From positions 1 through 41,981 of IMG/VR virus record IMGVR_UViG_3300024520_000017: DNA of 41,981 bases; one strand, 5' to 3'. Below, piece after piece: positions 5,084 to 11,715 of this stretch. Below the pieces are notes generated by a model that saw only the letters and a list, made by a program, of their open reading frames with translations, did not search any database and had not been told where the DNA came from. Within the stretch, counting starts at the first letter, position 1. Each line of letters begins with the position of its first letter. The stretch is from a virus. Both the position numbers and the translations under genes were made by a program.

Positions 5084-5110
5084 GACATAACACAACGTTA
5101 GTAGTAGTAT
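5082..5110 (+). promoter_or_regulatory. Second rightward sigma70-type promoter
   Basis: TTGACA (5082-5087), 17-base spacer, TAGTAT (5105-5110). The start would be near 5117 and the first good hairpin downstream is at 5153-5193, giving an RNA of about 80 nt antisense to the end of the HNH transcript. An ACATAAC half-site of the early operator overlaps the -35. Confidence 0.5.
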
Positions 5111-5152
5111 ACTCACTTACAAATAGAAAAACCCACCGTAAGAAGTGGAGAA

Positions 5153-5193
5153 GCCACCAACACCGACCTTATTTGGATCGACATGTTGGTGGC
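5153..5193. terminator. Long inverted repeat, probable bidirectional terminator
   Basis: A perfect 10-bp stem, GCCACCAACA (5153-5162) with TGTTGGTGGC (5184-5193), and a 21-base loop. TTTATT follows on the plus strand. On the minus strand a second small hairpin and TTTTT lie about 20 bases further on. It closes the small-gene operon that ends at 5202. Confidence 0.6.
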
Positions 5194-5201
5194 TTTATTC
5201 G

Positions 5202-5555
5202 TCAGTGGCCATATCGTTTCAGACCTTTTGCCCTAATACGGTATGCTATCTGACGGGCGGCACTTTCGTGTCCACGTGCCCCTTTACTGTTTCCACAGCG
5301 TTTGCGTTTTCTTGCGAGTGCTTTGTGGCGTGCGTGATGACACTCCCTACATAGTAAAACTGCGTTGGAAGGATTATCCGACCCGCCCTCAAACACCGCT
5401 AAGGCGTGGTGGAACTCCAGCATCCAACCATCGTCCCATTTCCTGCCACAATCGACACAATCTTTGCTGGACTTACCGAACATGCCTCTCCGTGCTGCCT
5501 TGGTAAACGCTCCTAAAAGGAAAATCACCAAGACAAGTATTGCAGGTAGGATCAT
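5202..5555 (-). CDS. HNH endonuclease domain protein with N-terminal membrane segment
   Basis: A 117-residue protein. The first 18 residues are hydrophobic (ILPAILVLVIFLLGAF) and followed by basic residues, so the protein should be tethered with its domain in the cytoplasm. The HNH part has CVDCG (Cys 33, 36), EFHHALAVFEGG (His 49-50), Asn 61/64 and CRECHHARH (Cys 69, 72). A Lys/Arg-rich tail follows. HNH enzymes cut or nick DNA. A membrane anchor is unusual and suggests action at the entry site or on incoming DNA. The start has GGAGG six bases upstream. A terminator-like inverted repeat follows. Confidence 0.8.
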   Translation of the reverse strand: MILPAILVLVIFLLGAFTKAARRGMFGKSSKDCVDCGRKWDDGWMLEFHHALAVFEGGSDNPSNAVLLCRECHHARHKALARKRKRCGNSKGARGHESAARQIAYRIRAKGLKRYGH

Positions 5556-5557
5556 AT

Positions 5558-5749
5558 TTATCCTCCGTTGTCGTAGTAGCCATCAATCAAACGCTCGGCT
5601 ATACCGATAGCTGAGTACCAGGTGCAATTGAGGCACGTGGTTTCCAGTTTATCATTTGATGTGATGTACACTATAATTGTTCTTTTGACCCGCTCGATCT
5701 TTCGACACTTCGGGCCAAGTATAACGTAGGGTATTCCTCGGTAGTACAT
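5558..5749 (-). CDS. Small hypothetical protein with CxxC
   Basis: A 63-residue protein, basic in the first half and with a CLNC pair near residue 44, followed by a helix. Function not recognised. The ATG at 5749 has a perfect GGAGG six bases upstream. Longer in-frame versions from 5836 lack a ribosome site and would overlap the neighbouring gene 5751-5930, whose coding sequence is well supported. Its stop lies just before the ribosome site of the membrane HNH gene. Confidence 0.75.
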   Translation of the reverse strand: MYYRGIPYVILGPKCRKIERVKRTIIVYITSNDKLETTCLNCTWYSAIGIAERLIDGYYDNGG

Positions 5750-5750
5750 C

Positions 5751-5930
5751 TTATACCTCCACGTAGGTTTCTGAGCAGTCACGCCCTTTATCCTTATCTT
5801 CCGCCGCTTCCCATAACTCTTCTTTGCAATGCTCACAGCTGTAGATATTCCACAGCGTCACTCCAAGAAGTTCTTGGCGTAGAAAGGTTAGGTAGTGTAG
5901 CCCGCTTGGGCTATCTTTACATTCGTCCAT
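5751..5930 (-). CDS. Small hypothetical protein with CxxC
   Basis: A 59-residue reading frame beginning MDECKDSPSG and containing CEHC near residue 32, with an acidic tail (CSETYVEV). It starts at an ATG preceded by AGGAGG with five bases between, and ends two bases before the next gene. A CxxC with an extra Cys suggests a small metal-binding or redox fold. No family recognised. It continues the pattern here of very short genes packed end to end with strong ribosome sites. Confidence 0.75.
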   Translation of the reverse strand: MDECKDSPSGLHYLTFLRQELLGVTLWNIYSCEHCKEELWEAAEDKDKGRDCSETYVEV

Positions 5931-5939
5931 ATCAACCTC

Positions 5940-6149
5940 CTATTGCAGGATTGCATCGACTCCAAGAACCGCAGCATTGCGGGGATCTGGACAGCCCTCA
6001 GCTTCCAGCTTTTCCAACAGGCCGCCCGACTCTAGAAACTCATTAACGGCCACAATAGCTTCGTCACGATCTTCGTATCCGATGTAACCATTGAAATCCC
6101 AAAGTTTACCCGCCACGTCCTGGCACAGAACGTGCCAATACCAGAGCAT
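5940..6149 (-). CDS. Small hypothetical protein
   Basis: A 69-residue protein beginning MLWYWHVLCQD, with GKLWDFNGYIGYEDRDEA and an acidic helical C-terminal half. No family recognised. The ATG at 6149 has AAGGAGG eight bases upstream; an in-frame extension to 6248 is rejected because it would cover the neighbouring gene 6151-6321. It lies in the small-gene operon between the holin terminator and the membrane HNH gene, the usual position for host-takeover genes. Confidence 0.75.
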   Translation of the reverse strand: MLWYWHVLCQDVAGKLWDFNGYIGYEDRDEAIVAVNEFLESGGLLEKLEAEGCPDPRNAAVLGVDAILQ

Positions 6150-6150
6150 T

Positions 6151-6321
6151 TCACACCTCCTTATGGGTGACAAGCGTATAACCGAAGTCTTCGGAATATT
6201 CAATATACTCCCTGACCTTGCGATCGACTGCTTTTTTGTCCTTCCCACTAAAGGTTTGGACGACAGTGTCTAAACCATCGTCAACATCGTTACAGAACTT
6301 AAACTCTACGGTTTTCTCCAT
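6151..6321 (-). CDS. Small hypothetical protein
   Basis: A 56-residue reading frame, MEKTVEFKFCND at its start, charged throughout, with a helix around KKAVDRKVREYIEY. The ATG has AAGGAGG seven bases upstream, and the last codons (KEV, TGA) carry the ribosome site of the next gene. No family recognised. The codon pattern and tight fit between neighbours make it a real gene. Confidence 0.75.
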   Translation of the reverse strand: MEKTVEFKFCNDVDDGLDTVVQTFSGKDKKAVDRKVREYIEYSEDFGYTLVTHKEV

Positions 6322-6322
6322 C

Positions 6323-6529
6323 TCAAACCTCCTTGCTTTTGTAGTTGGTCAGCGTTCGAGAAACTATCCGCTGCTCAACGAGTTTCCAGCCCCCAGCTTC
6401 CCATTCATCAATTTCTACTTGGATCATCTGTGCCACCTCGTCTGAGTCGTCACCGATGAAGCTGCAGACTTTGGAGTGTGTGTTCCCTCCTTTAATGAAT
6501 TTGAGAAACAAATCAATGTGAAGGGACAT
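6323..6529 (-). CDS. Small hypothetical protein, paralogue of the next gene
   Basis: A 68-residue protein. Its core (GGNTHSKVCSFIGDDSDEVA, then a helix and IDEWEAGGWKLVEQR) aligns position by position with NGNTHSSLNTFWGATPKEIA and IETWEANGWTLKERE in the gene at 6541-6732, so the pair arose by tandem duplication. The predicted fold is a beta strand, helix and beta strand. Function unknown. The ribosome site GGAGG lies six bases before ATG. Confidence 0.8.
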   Translation of the reverse strand: MSLHIDLFLKFIKGGNTHSKVCSFIGDDSDEVAQMIQVEIDEWEAGGWKLVEQRIVSRTLTNYKSKEV

Positions 6530-6540
6530 TTCAAACCTCC

Positions 6541-6732
6541 TTACACCTGGCGGATGCTTCTGGTCTCCCGCTCCTTGAGAGTCCAGCCATTAGCTTCCCA
6601 GGTTTCAATGCACATACGAACGTGCCACGCTATCTCTTTGGGGGTTGCGCCCCAAAACGTATTGAGGGACGAGTGTGTGTTGCCATTCTTCTTGAACACC
6701 AACCACACCCTACTACGATATCTCGTCTTCAT
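6541..6732 (-). CDS. Small hypothetical protein, paralogue of the previous gene
   Basis: A 63-residue protein with the shared NGNTHS, Phe-x-Gly, ExW-EA-GW-L-ER pattern described for 6323-6529. It is the first gene after the terminator at 6754-6780 and has AAGGAGG five bases before its ATG. The basic N-terminus (MKTRYRSR) distinguishes it from its paralogue. No promoter of good quality lies between the terminator and this gene, so it may be expressed by read-through. Confidence 0.8.
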   Translation of the reverse strand: MKTRYRSRVWLVFKKNGNTHSSLNTFWGATPKEIAWHVRMCIETWEANGWTLKERETRSIRQV

Positions 6733-6753
6733 CTTTACCTCCTTTTGGTAAGC

Positions 6754-6780
6754 AAAAAGGCACCCCCGATTTGGAGTGCC
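6754..6780 (-). terminator. Intrinsic terminator after the lysis genes
   Basis: GGCACTCC (6780-6773) and GGGGGTGCC (6767-6759) form a strong stem with loop AAATC, followed by five T. It ends the late operon after the holin gene. Confidence 0.85.
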
Positions 6781-6798
6781 TTAATGATGAGACTTGTT

Positions 6799-6815
6799 AT
6801 TCATTGTAAATGAAT
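6799..6815. promoter_or_regulatory. Inverted repeat ATTCATT-N3-AATGAAT
   Basis: A perfect 7-bp dyad with 3-base centre between the holin stop and the terminator. On the minus strand it contains TTTACAAT, a possible -10. It may be an operator for the small-gene operon. There is no second copy in the window. Confidence 0.35.
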
Positions 6816-6828
6816 CATAACATGTCCG

Positions 6829-7017
6829 TTAGCTTTTAGAAATACCGTGTCGTACCGCTGCTAGCCCCAATCCACCTAGTACTGCCACAACTAATTCGTA
6901 TAATTCCGGTGTTACATACCCCTCTGATTTAAGTCCTGCTAAGACTACGAATAGTATAGCGACTAGGTATGCTTTTTTGCCGTCTAAGAATGTCCAACCC
7001 TTTGATAATAGTTTCAT
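6829..7017 (-). CDS. Holin-like small membrane protein
   Basis: A 62-residue protein with two hydrophobic segments (about 16-29 and 39-54) separated by a short loop, GLKSEGYVTP, and a basic end (RHGISKS). The pattern LDGKKAY before the first segment and a Gly-rich second segment resemble small phage holins. Holins form membrane lesions that release the endolysin. It follows the amidase by a few bases. The ATG at 7017 is favoured because GAGGTG lies eight bases upstream and overlaps the amidase stop. Confidence 0.7.
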   Translation of the reverse strand: MKLLSKGWTFLDGKKAYLVAILFVVLAGLKSEGYVTPELYELVVAVLGGLGLAAVRHGISKS

Positions 7018-7022
7018 ATATA

Positions 7023-8000
7023 TCACCTCTTTTTTCTAAATAAACTTGTAAACCTCTCCCACCATGTGAAGGTCATAATTTTCTTCTTAACTTTCGATTT
7101 CTCTGCTTTGAGATCCTCTTCTAGCGACTTTATGTGTGCCTTCAGAGTCTCTACAGTCGATTCTAACGAACGTTTTACCTCTAATATGGCGTCTCTCTCC
7201 TCTTTTACTTTTTCCTCGCTGAGAACGGACTTACCATAAAGTTCCGAAAGTCGCGCATTATCTTGCTGTAGATTCGTAATCGTGAGAGTTTGGTCCGCGT
7301 TCGTTTTCTGAAGCCTTTCATAATCCTCATTACGTTCCTTAATTTCTTTTTCATGTTTCTCCTCCAATTCTTTGTGCATCCTCTTCCACTTATCCCTCGA
7401 AGTTCTCATATCGACTAACTCTTCTTTTACTTCTGAACAATCCTGTGGTTCGTCTCCTCCTACCATTGAGCCATCATCTTCCTCTGGGTTTCCCCATTCT
7501 ACTGAACCGTTCTTTTCTCGGTACTCAACTACGTATGGATATAGGCCATCACCAGGACATGCAGTAGCACTTCTTTCTCTATGTGCTAATACGTCGTCAT
7601 GATCCGCCGGGAACTCTGGATGCTGTGTACATAAATTATCTAATAACCAGTCCAAAGATGCTAGTTGCTGCTTTGTCGGCTTGTCGTTAACATCTGGATG
7701 AAAGTAACCATTAACTAAGACCCCTACGGAATCCCAATTCTGTGTATCATGCCAGGTAACGTCTTTAAAATCGTTCGTTTGAAAAATAGTTCCATCTTCC
7801 GCTATTACGAAGTGATAGGCCAGTCCAGGCCAACCGTGTCCCTCGTGAATCCCTTGGATAAACTTCAGCAAATCCTCGTTATTACTGTAGTTACCGTGTG
7901 GTATGGCAGAGTGATGTACTGTGATCTTGGTGATTGTTTTCGGGTCTCGTTGATACCAAGACCCTGATCGATAGGCTCCGATCTTATTTTGTATTGTCAT
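7023..8000 (-). CDS. N-acetylmuramoyl-L-alanine amidase (endolysin) with long coiled coil
   Basis: A 325-residue protein. Residues about 22-155 form an amidase-2/PGRP domain: VHHSA (His 29/30), AYHFVI, TWHD and the HRERSATACPGD motif with zinc ligands His 140 and Cys 148. It cleaves the bond between muramic acid and the peptide stem. From about 190 to 305 it is a long highly charged coiled coil instead of a wall-binding repeat, ending in an amphipathic WWERFTSLFRKKR. That build suggests oligomerisation or membrane contact. No ribosome site; an extended -10 lies 12 bases before ATG, so translation may be almost leaderless. Confidence 0.92.
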   Translation of the reverse strand: MTIQNKIGAYRSGSWYQRDPKTITKITVHHSAIPHGNYSNNEDLLKFIQGIHEGHGWPGLAYHFVIAEDGTIFQTNDFKDVTWHDTQNWDSVGVLVNGYFHPDVNDKPTKQQLASLDWLLDNLCTQHPEFPADHDDVLAHRERSATACPGDGLYPYVVEYREKNGSVEWGNPEEDDGSMVGGDEPQDCSEVKEELVDMRTSRDKWKRMHKELEEKHEKEIKERNEDYERLQKTNADQTLTITNLQQDNARLSELYGKSVLSEEKVKEERDAILEVKRSLESTVETLKAHIKSLEEDLKAEKSKVKKKIMTFTWWERFTSLFRKKR

Positions 8001-8012
8001 ATAGACGGGGCT

Positions 8013-8021
8013 ATTATACCA
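8013..8021 (-). promoter_or_regulatory. Extended -10 promoter before the amidase gene
   Basis: TGGTATAAT on the minus strand. The predicted start lies about six bases before the ATG at 8000, leaving no room for a Shine-Dalgarno site. It lies just after the stop of the preceding gene. Confidence 0.65.
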
Positions 8022-8026
8022 TCTCC

Positions 8027-8263
8027 TTATAAAAACCGCTCAACTAAAAGTAGTATAATTCCTACCAGAGAGCCTGTTAGAAGAGGGATGAAGATGCTTA
8101 GTTTGGCTTTAATAGAGGCCACATCTTCTTGTATATGGGGGAGGTGGTTAGTCATTATTTTATCCACTTTACTATCCACCTTATCTATTTTAGTATTTGT
8201 TTTTTCGCCCTGCTTCTCCAAACTTCCTACTCTGTATTTTAGTGTCTCTCCGTTTTTTGTCAT
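8027..8263 (-). CDS. XhlA-like coiled-coil membrane protein
   Basis: A 78-residue protein with a heptad-like coiled coil in the first 50 residues (KIDKVDSKVDKIM) and a C-terminal membrane segment at about 56-74, ending VERFL. This layout matches the XhlA/haemolysin family that works with holins and endolysins at the membrane. Its ATG overlaps the stop of the giant ejection-protein gene as ATGA, and it lies just upstream of the amidase and holin, supporting a lysis role. Confidence 0.7.
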   Translation of the reverse strand: MTKNGETLKYRVGSLEKQGEKTNTKIDKVDSKVDKIMTNHLPHIQEDVASIKAKLSIFIPLLTGSLVGIILLLVERFL

Positions 8264-11200
8264 AGTATTCCCTCTTCTCTGAGCTTTTTAAATACAGACT
8301 CGGTTAGTATTCTTTTATCCTTAAGATCTGCGAGTAGTTCTCTTTTTTCCTCTGCTGTTTTTAACCTCTTAAGCTCTTGCGCTATGAACCTGGATCTAGC
8401 AGCTACAGTTGATCCCTTCAAGGACCTCTCGAAAGAGCCCAGCCTTTCCACCTTAGTTAGTTCCTCAAATACCTTTTTAGTTAGTACACCCGAGGCTTTT
8501 AATTCTGATAGGAAAGCACGTTTCTCCTCGGACTTCATCTTACTACTCTCCGAAGAGATTACTTTGGCTATATTCTTGGGCTTATTTATGTGAGCAAACC
8601 CCTCAGCTGTTAGCCCCCCCGACTTCTTAGCTTTACTCAGCGCTGTTTTTAGGTTCCCTGATTTAATACCAGCTTGAAGTACCCTCTCTGCCTTTTTCTT
8701 TTCAGTAGCTACATCAGTTTCCAACTGGCGTAACCCAACACGCTGTTCCCTTTCTTGCTGACCACCTCTTGGACCAAAGAATCCCCTGGCCACCTCACTT
8801 GGGACCTTACTCGGCTCAAGGGCCTGTTTACCAACACCCGCGAAAGTTCCCTTAGTAAAGGCCTCGACTCTAAGAGGGGATATGCCCAAAGCTTTCCCTA
8901 CTGCTACCGCGGACTTAGGTGTTGTCTCTTTGAACTGTTCTTCTGGCTCAATGCCCTCCAAGCTTCTAGGAATTATTGGGGCCCCTGTAAATAAGTTGAC
9001 ATTAGCCGCTTGCTCCACTAAAGGCCTTACAGCCTGTGGAACGACACCGCCAGCAAACCTCCTAAACCTGTCGCTGCCAACTGGTATTCCTATCGGGGAT
9101 AGATCTTCTAGAGTGTCTAAACCTACTTGTGCCGCTAATTGGCCCACCGATTGATCCCCTTTATCATCTAAGAAGGCGTAGAAGTTTTCTATTATGTTGG
9201 ACATCGGTCTAGCTACATTACCTTTTGGAATCTTTACGGCCTTGAGATTATCTCCCCTAGCCTTTTCTTCTGGGGTTCTATCTCTAGCCATAACTATCCA
9301 GCTGTTCTCCTTTTCGAAGTCTGCCAAATCTTTGAAGTCTTGGAATTTCCTATTGTGTAAGTACGCAATGGTGGTTGGTATCCCAATCAGGGATGTGGCT
9401 GCAACAGATGCTCTCTTGGGGTTCTGTTTAAAAAGTCTGACCATTCTGTCCACACCCTGTACCTGTGCGTTTAAAAATGGTACGAATTGATTCAATACCC
9501 TTGTGGAGTTCCCAGCCCTAGCAAAATCGACAGTTATATCACGAGACTTAAAGGCCGCCTCGGCTGGGGCTTCGCCCTTTTTCACACCTCTTATAAATCT
9601 AGAAACACGGGTCGACTCTTCTCCCACCCTACCAACAAATTCTATTAAATCCTTGGGTGCTGACAATACTTTGTTTATCTTAGATCCTTTACCCGCCAGT
9701 CTTGCAACGGTTTTCTTCGGCCTTCGTAGTACCTCCGCTGCTATCTGAGTGGACCCACCACCACCAGCCCTCAGCCAATCGTAATAATCATCAGTCCTTT
9801 TTAAGGCAGCTGCAAATCCCCTTGGATATGATTGTAGAAACTCGCCCATACCTTTGAGTGCGCCCTCTGACGCCTCGCCAAAAGCCGCATCACTTAAGTC
9901 CCTTACTATGTTTCTTGGAATAAATGCTACGTTGAGTCCTGTGGCACCTAGCCTCAAAATATCAGCTGGTACTTTAAGTATCTTAGCTGCCAATCCAGAG
10001 GTCTTTCCATCTAAGTTTTTAATTGCTACTTCCAACTCTTCAGGGACCGAGAACCTTACATTCTCCCCGTCTACAAACAGGTTAACAGCACCTTTGCCTT
10101 TGGGAACAGCGCCGTCTAATTTAGTGACCAGACCAGATTCCAACCCCACCTCCACGAGCTCCCTCATAGCAGCGTTCTTCTCTGCTAATAGTATGGTCTT
10201 ACCGGACTTCCTGATCATGGATTCTATGACATCTCCTACCTCCCCTTCACCGCCTTTAAATGCTTTGACCACATCCTGCGATGCTACGTTAAAGGATGCT
10301 CTTGCAAAATCACTTCTCTCAGCAGCGTCTGACACCGCTTCCAATGTTTCAAATGGTACGTAGAATTGATTCTTAGCTAGAATCTGTTCGTAGGAGCGAT
10401 TGCTTATAATACCGGCATCCCTTGTCATCTTTAAGAGTTTATTTCCAACACCCCTAAACTCCTCAGCACTCGTAATTAAGGAATCAAACTGCTTGTCCCC
10501 CAACTTCGTTCTTATCTTATTCAGTGCCTTGGCTGCCTGTTCTGGGGAAACTGCTGTCTTAAATCCCTGGGACCCCTTCTCCACAGTTCTTTGTAGTCTC
10601 ATTAATTCTTCTAAATCCCCCAACCTGTCACCTTCTCTGGTTAATATGGGAGTGAAGTTTCTCTCTATAAAGGCTTCTATCTTGCCTGAGTTACCTGCTT
10701 GGTTTCTAAATGTTCTGTAGACGTTGGTCTCTCTACCTATCTTTCCAGAGGCCTCCTTAGCAAAGTCCTGTATCGGAGCTAGTCTGTCCAAAAACTCTGC
10801 TCTAGCCTTATCCTTTAATGCAGCAAAGGGCGTTGGTCCTTTGGTCGTTAGCCTTGGTAGACGATCCGCTATACCTTTAAGGTCTAGCACCTCATCTATT
10901 GTGGCCTCTCCCCCAAACTTAAACCCTCTCTCTAGCATTTGTGATGGGGTTTTGGCTGTTAGATGGAACGACTTGCCACCGAAGTCCTTACCTGCTATAC
11001 CCCCGAATAAGTCTCCACCATCTACTAGATCTTTGAAATCATCAAAATCTTTACTATTAATGACTTTAAAGATCTTCTTACCAGTCTTTTGATCTACGGA
11101 TTGGAACACACTCTTTGCCACTTTACCAGTGTCCTGAGCCTTGTCTAGGGATTTAACTATTCTAGGAACCTTACCTAGTTTTCCTATATCCTCAACCCCT

Positions 11201-11715
11201 GGTATACCAATCTCTGCTAGTAAGCCCACACCAACAGCAGGAACACCGGTTAACCCCAGTTTCCCAGGCACGGTCTCAAATAAGGTAGAACTTGTGTCCC
11301 CTTTAAACCTTTCTATAACTGCTCTCCCGCCAGTCCTTAGCCTATCAGTAGCTCCCTCTGGAGCCCCAATAATTCCCCCTAAGAAAGAGCTTGGTGCGTC
11401 TAGTGTAGCTCCTATGGTTCTTAGGGTTTTGGCCTCAGCAGTAGGTGTTCGTCTCCTCCTTATCTCAGTCCGTAGTTTCTCTGGATCCTCTCTCACACTC
11501 CTTGGGAATATAAGCCCCTTAGCTACGGCTTTTCTTTCAAGCTCCTGACGAGAGGTGCGGCTACCTATACCTTTAGCCCGTATAGGTGCCCTTACACGTT
11601 GCGGTGTAATCAAGGGCTCACGTCTACCAATACCTCTTGCAGATATTGGTTTGTTGAACTTTGATGCGAACCCTTGTGCCGCCTCTCTAGCCTGTTCTAA
11701 TAGACTTTTCGCCAT
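8260..11715 (-). CDS. Internal virion/DNA-ejection polyvalent protein
   Basis: A 1151-residue protein, the largest in the genome. It has a basic N-terminus with two RGIGRRE/KGIGSRT repeats, Gly/Ala-rich segments able to cross membranes around 110-180, a central helical part, and a segment with FIPRNIVRDLSDAAFGEA and LNQFVPFLNAQVQGVDR that resembles conserved regions of large polyvalent phage proteins injected with DNA. The C-terminal 200 residues are Lys/Glu-rich helices. Length and place after the nozzle and fibre match the ejection proteins of podoviruses. Transfer into the host and any enzymatic activity are inferred. It starts directly after the stop of the previous gene. Confidence 0.75.
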   Translation of the reverse strand: MAKSLLEQAREAAQGFASKFNKPISARGIGRREPLITPQRVRAPIRAKGIGSRTSRQELERKAVAKGLIFPRSVREDPEKLRTEIRRRRTPTAEAKTLRTIGATLDAPSSFLGGIIGAPEGATDRLRTGGRAVIERFKGDTSSTLFETVPGKLGLTGVPAVGVGLLAEIGIPGVEDIGKLGKVPRIVKSLDKAQDTGKVAKSVFQSVDQKTGKKIFKVINSKDFDDFKDLVDGGDLFGGIAGKDFGGKSFHLTAKTPSQMLERGFKFGGEATIDEVLDLKGIADRLPRLTTKGPTPFAALKDKARAEFLDRLAPIQDFAKEASGKIGRETNVYRTFRNQAGNSGKIEAFIERNFTPILTREGDRLGDLEELMRLQRTVEKGSQGFKTAVSPEQAAKALNKIRTKLGDKQFDSLITSAEEFRGVGNKLLKMTRDAGIISNRSYEQILAKNQFYVPFETLEAVSDAAERSDFARASFNVASQDVVKAFKGGEGEVGDVIESMIRKSGKTILLAEKNAAMRELVEVGLESGLVTKLDGAVPKGKGAVNLFVDGENVRFSVPEELEVAIKNLDGKTSGLAAKILKVPADILRLGATGLNVAFIPRNIVRDLSDAAFGEASEGALKGMGEFLQSYPRGFAAALKRTDDYYDWLRAGGGGSTQIAAEVLRRPKKTVARLAGKGSKINKVLSAPKDLIEFVGRVGEESTRVSRFIRGVKKGEAPAEAAFKSRDITVDFARAGNSTRVLNQFVPFLNAQVQGVDRMVRLFKQNPKRASVAATSLIGIPTTIAYLHNRKFQDFKDLADFEKENSWIVMARDRTPEEKARGDNLKAVKIPKGNVARPMSNIIENFYAFLDDKGDQSVGQLAAQVGLDTLEDLSPIGIPVGSDRFRRFAGGVVPQAVRPLVEQAANVNLFTGAPIIPRSLEGIEPEEQFKETTPKSAVAVGKALGISPLRVEAFTKGTFAGVGKQALEPSKVPSEVARGFFGPRGGQQEREQRVGLRQLETDVATEKKKAERVLQAGIKSGNLKTALSKAKKSGGLTAEGFAHINKPKNIAKVISSESSKMKSEEKRAFLSELKASGVLTKKVFEELTKVERLGSFERSLKGSTVAARSRFIAQELKRLKTAEEKRELLADLKDKRILTESVFKKLREEGIL

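Larger units (their letters stand above)
4425..5201. other. 777-bp non-coding hub with promoters and hairpins on both strands
   Basis: This is the only stretch over 300 bp without a convincing gene. It contains at least three sigma70-like promoters, several terminator hairpins and GC-rich inverted repeats on both strands, listed separately. The segment 4500-4760 holds strong hairpins (for example 4604-4634, and CCGAC/GTCGG at 4744-4759) that I cannot assign. As the main intergenic region of a phage without its own polymerase, it is also the best candidate for a replication origin, although no iterons or DnaA-box array is clear. Confidence 0.6.

Noticed and set aside
5082-5110. Third copy of the ACATAAC operator
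   Set aside because: Only one half-site matches, the second half reads GTTAGTA with 5-base spacing, and the register relative to the promoter differs from O1 and O2.
5751-5836. N-terminal extension of the 5558-5749 gene to a GTG at 5836
   Set aside because: The extension has no ribosome site and overlaps a well-supported 59-residue gene in another frame; the internal ATG has a perfect GGAGG.
9854-10363. 169-residue rightward open frame opposite the ejection-protein gene
   Set aside because: It and several neighbours are open only because of codon bias on the complementary strand; Ser/Pro/Leu-rich shadow composition and no ribosome site.
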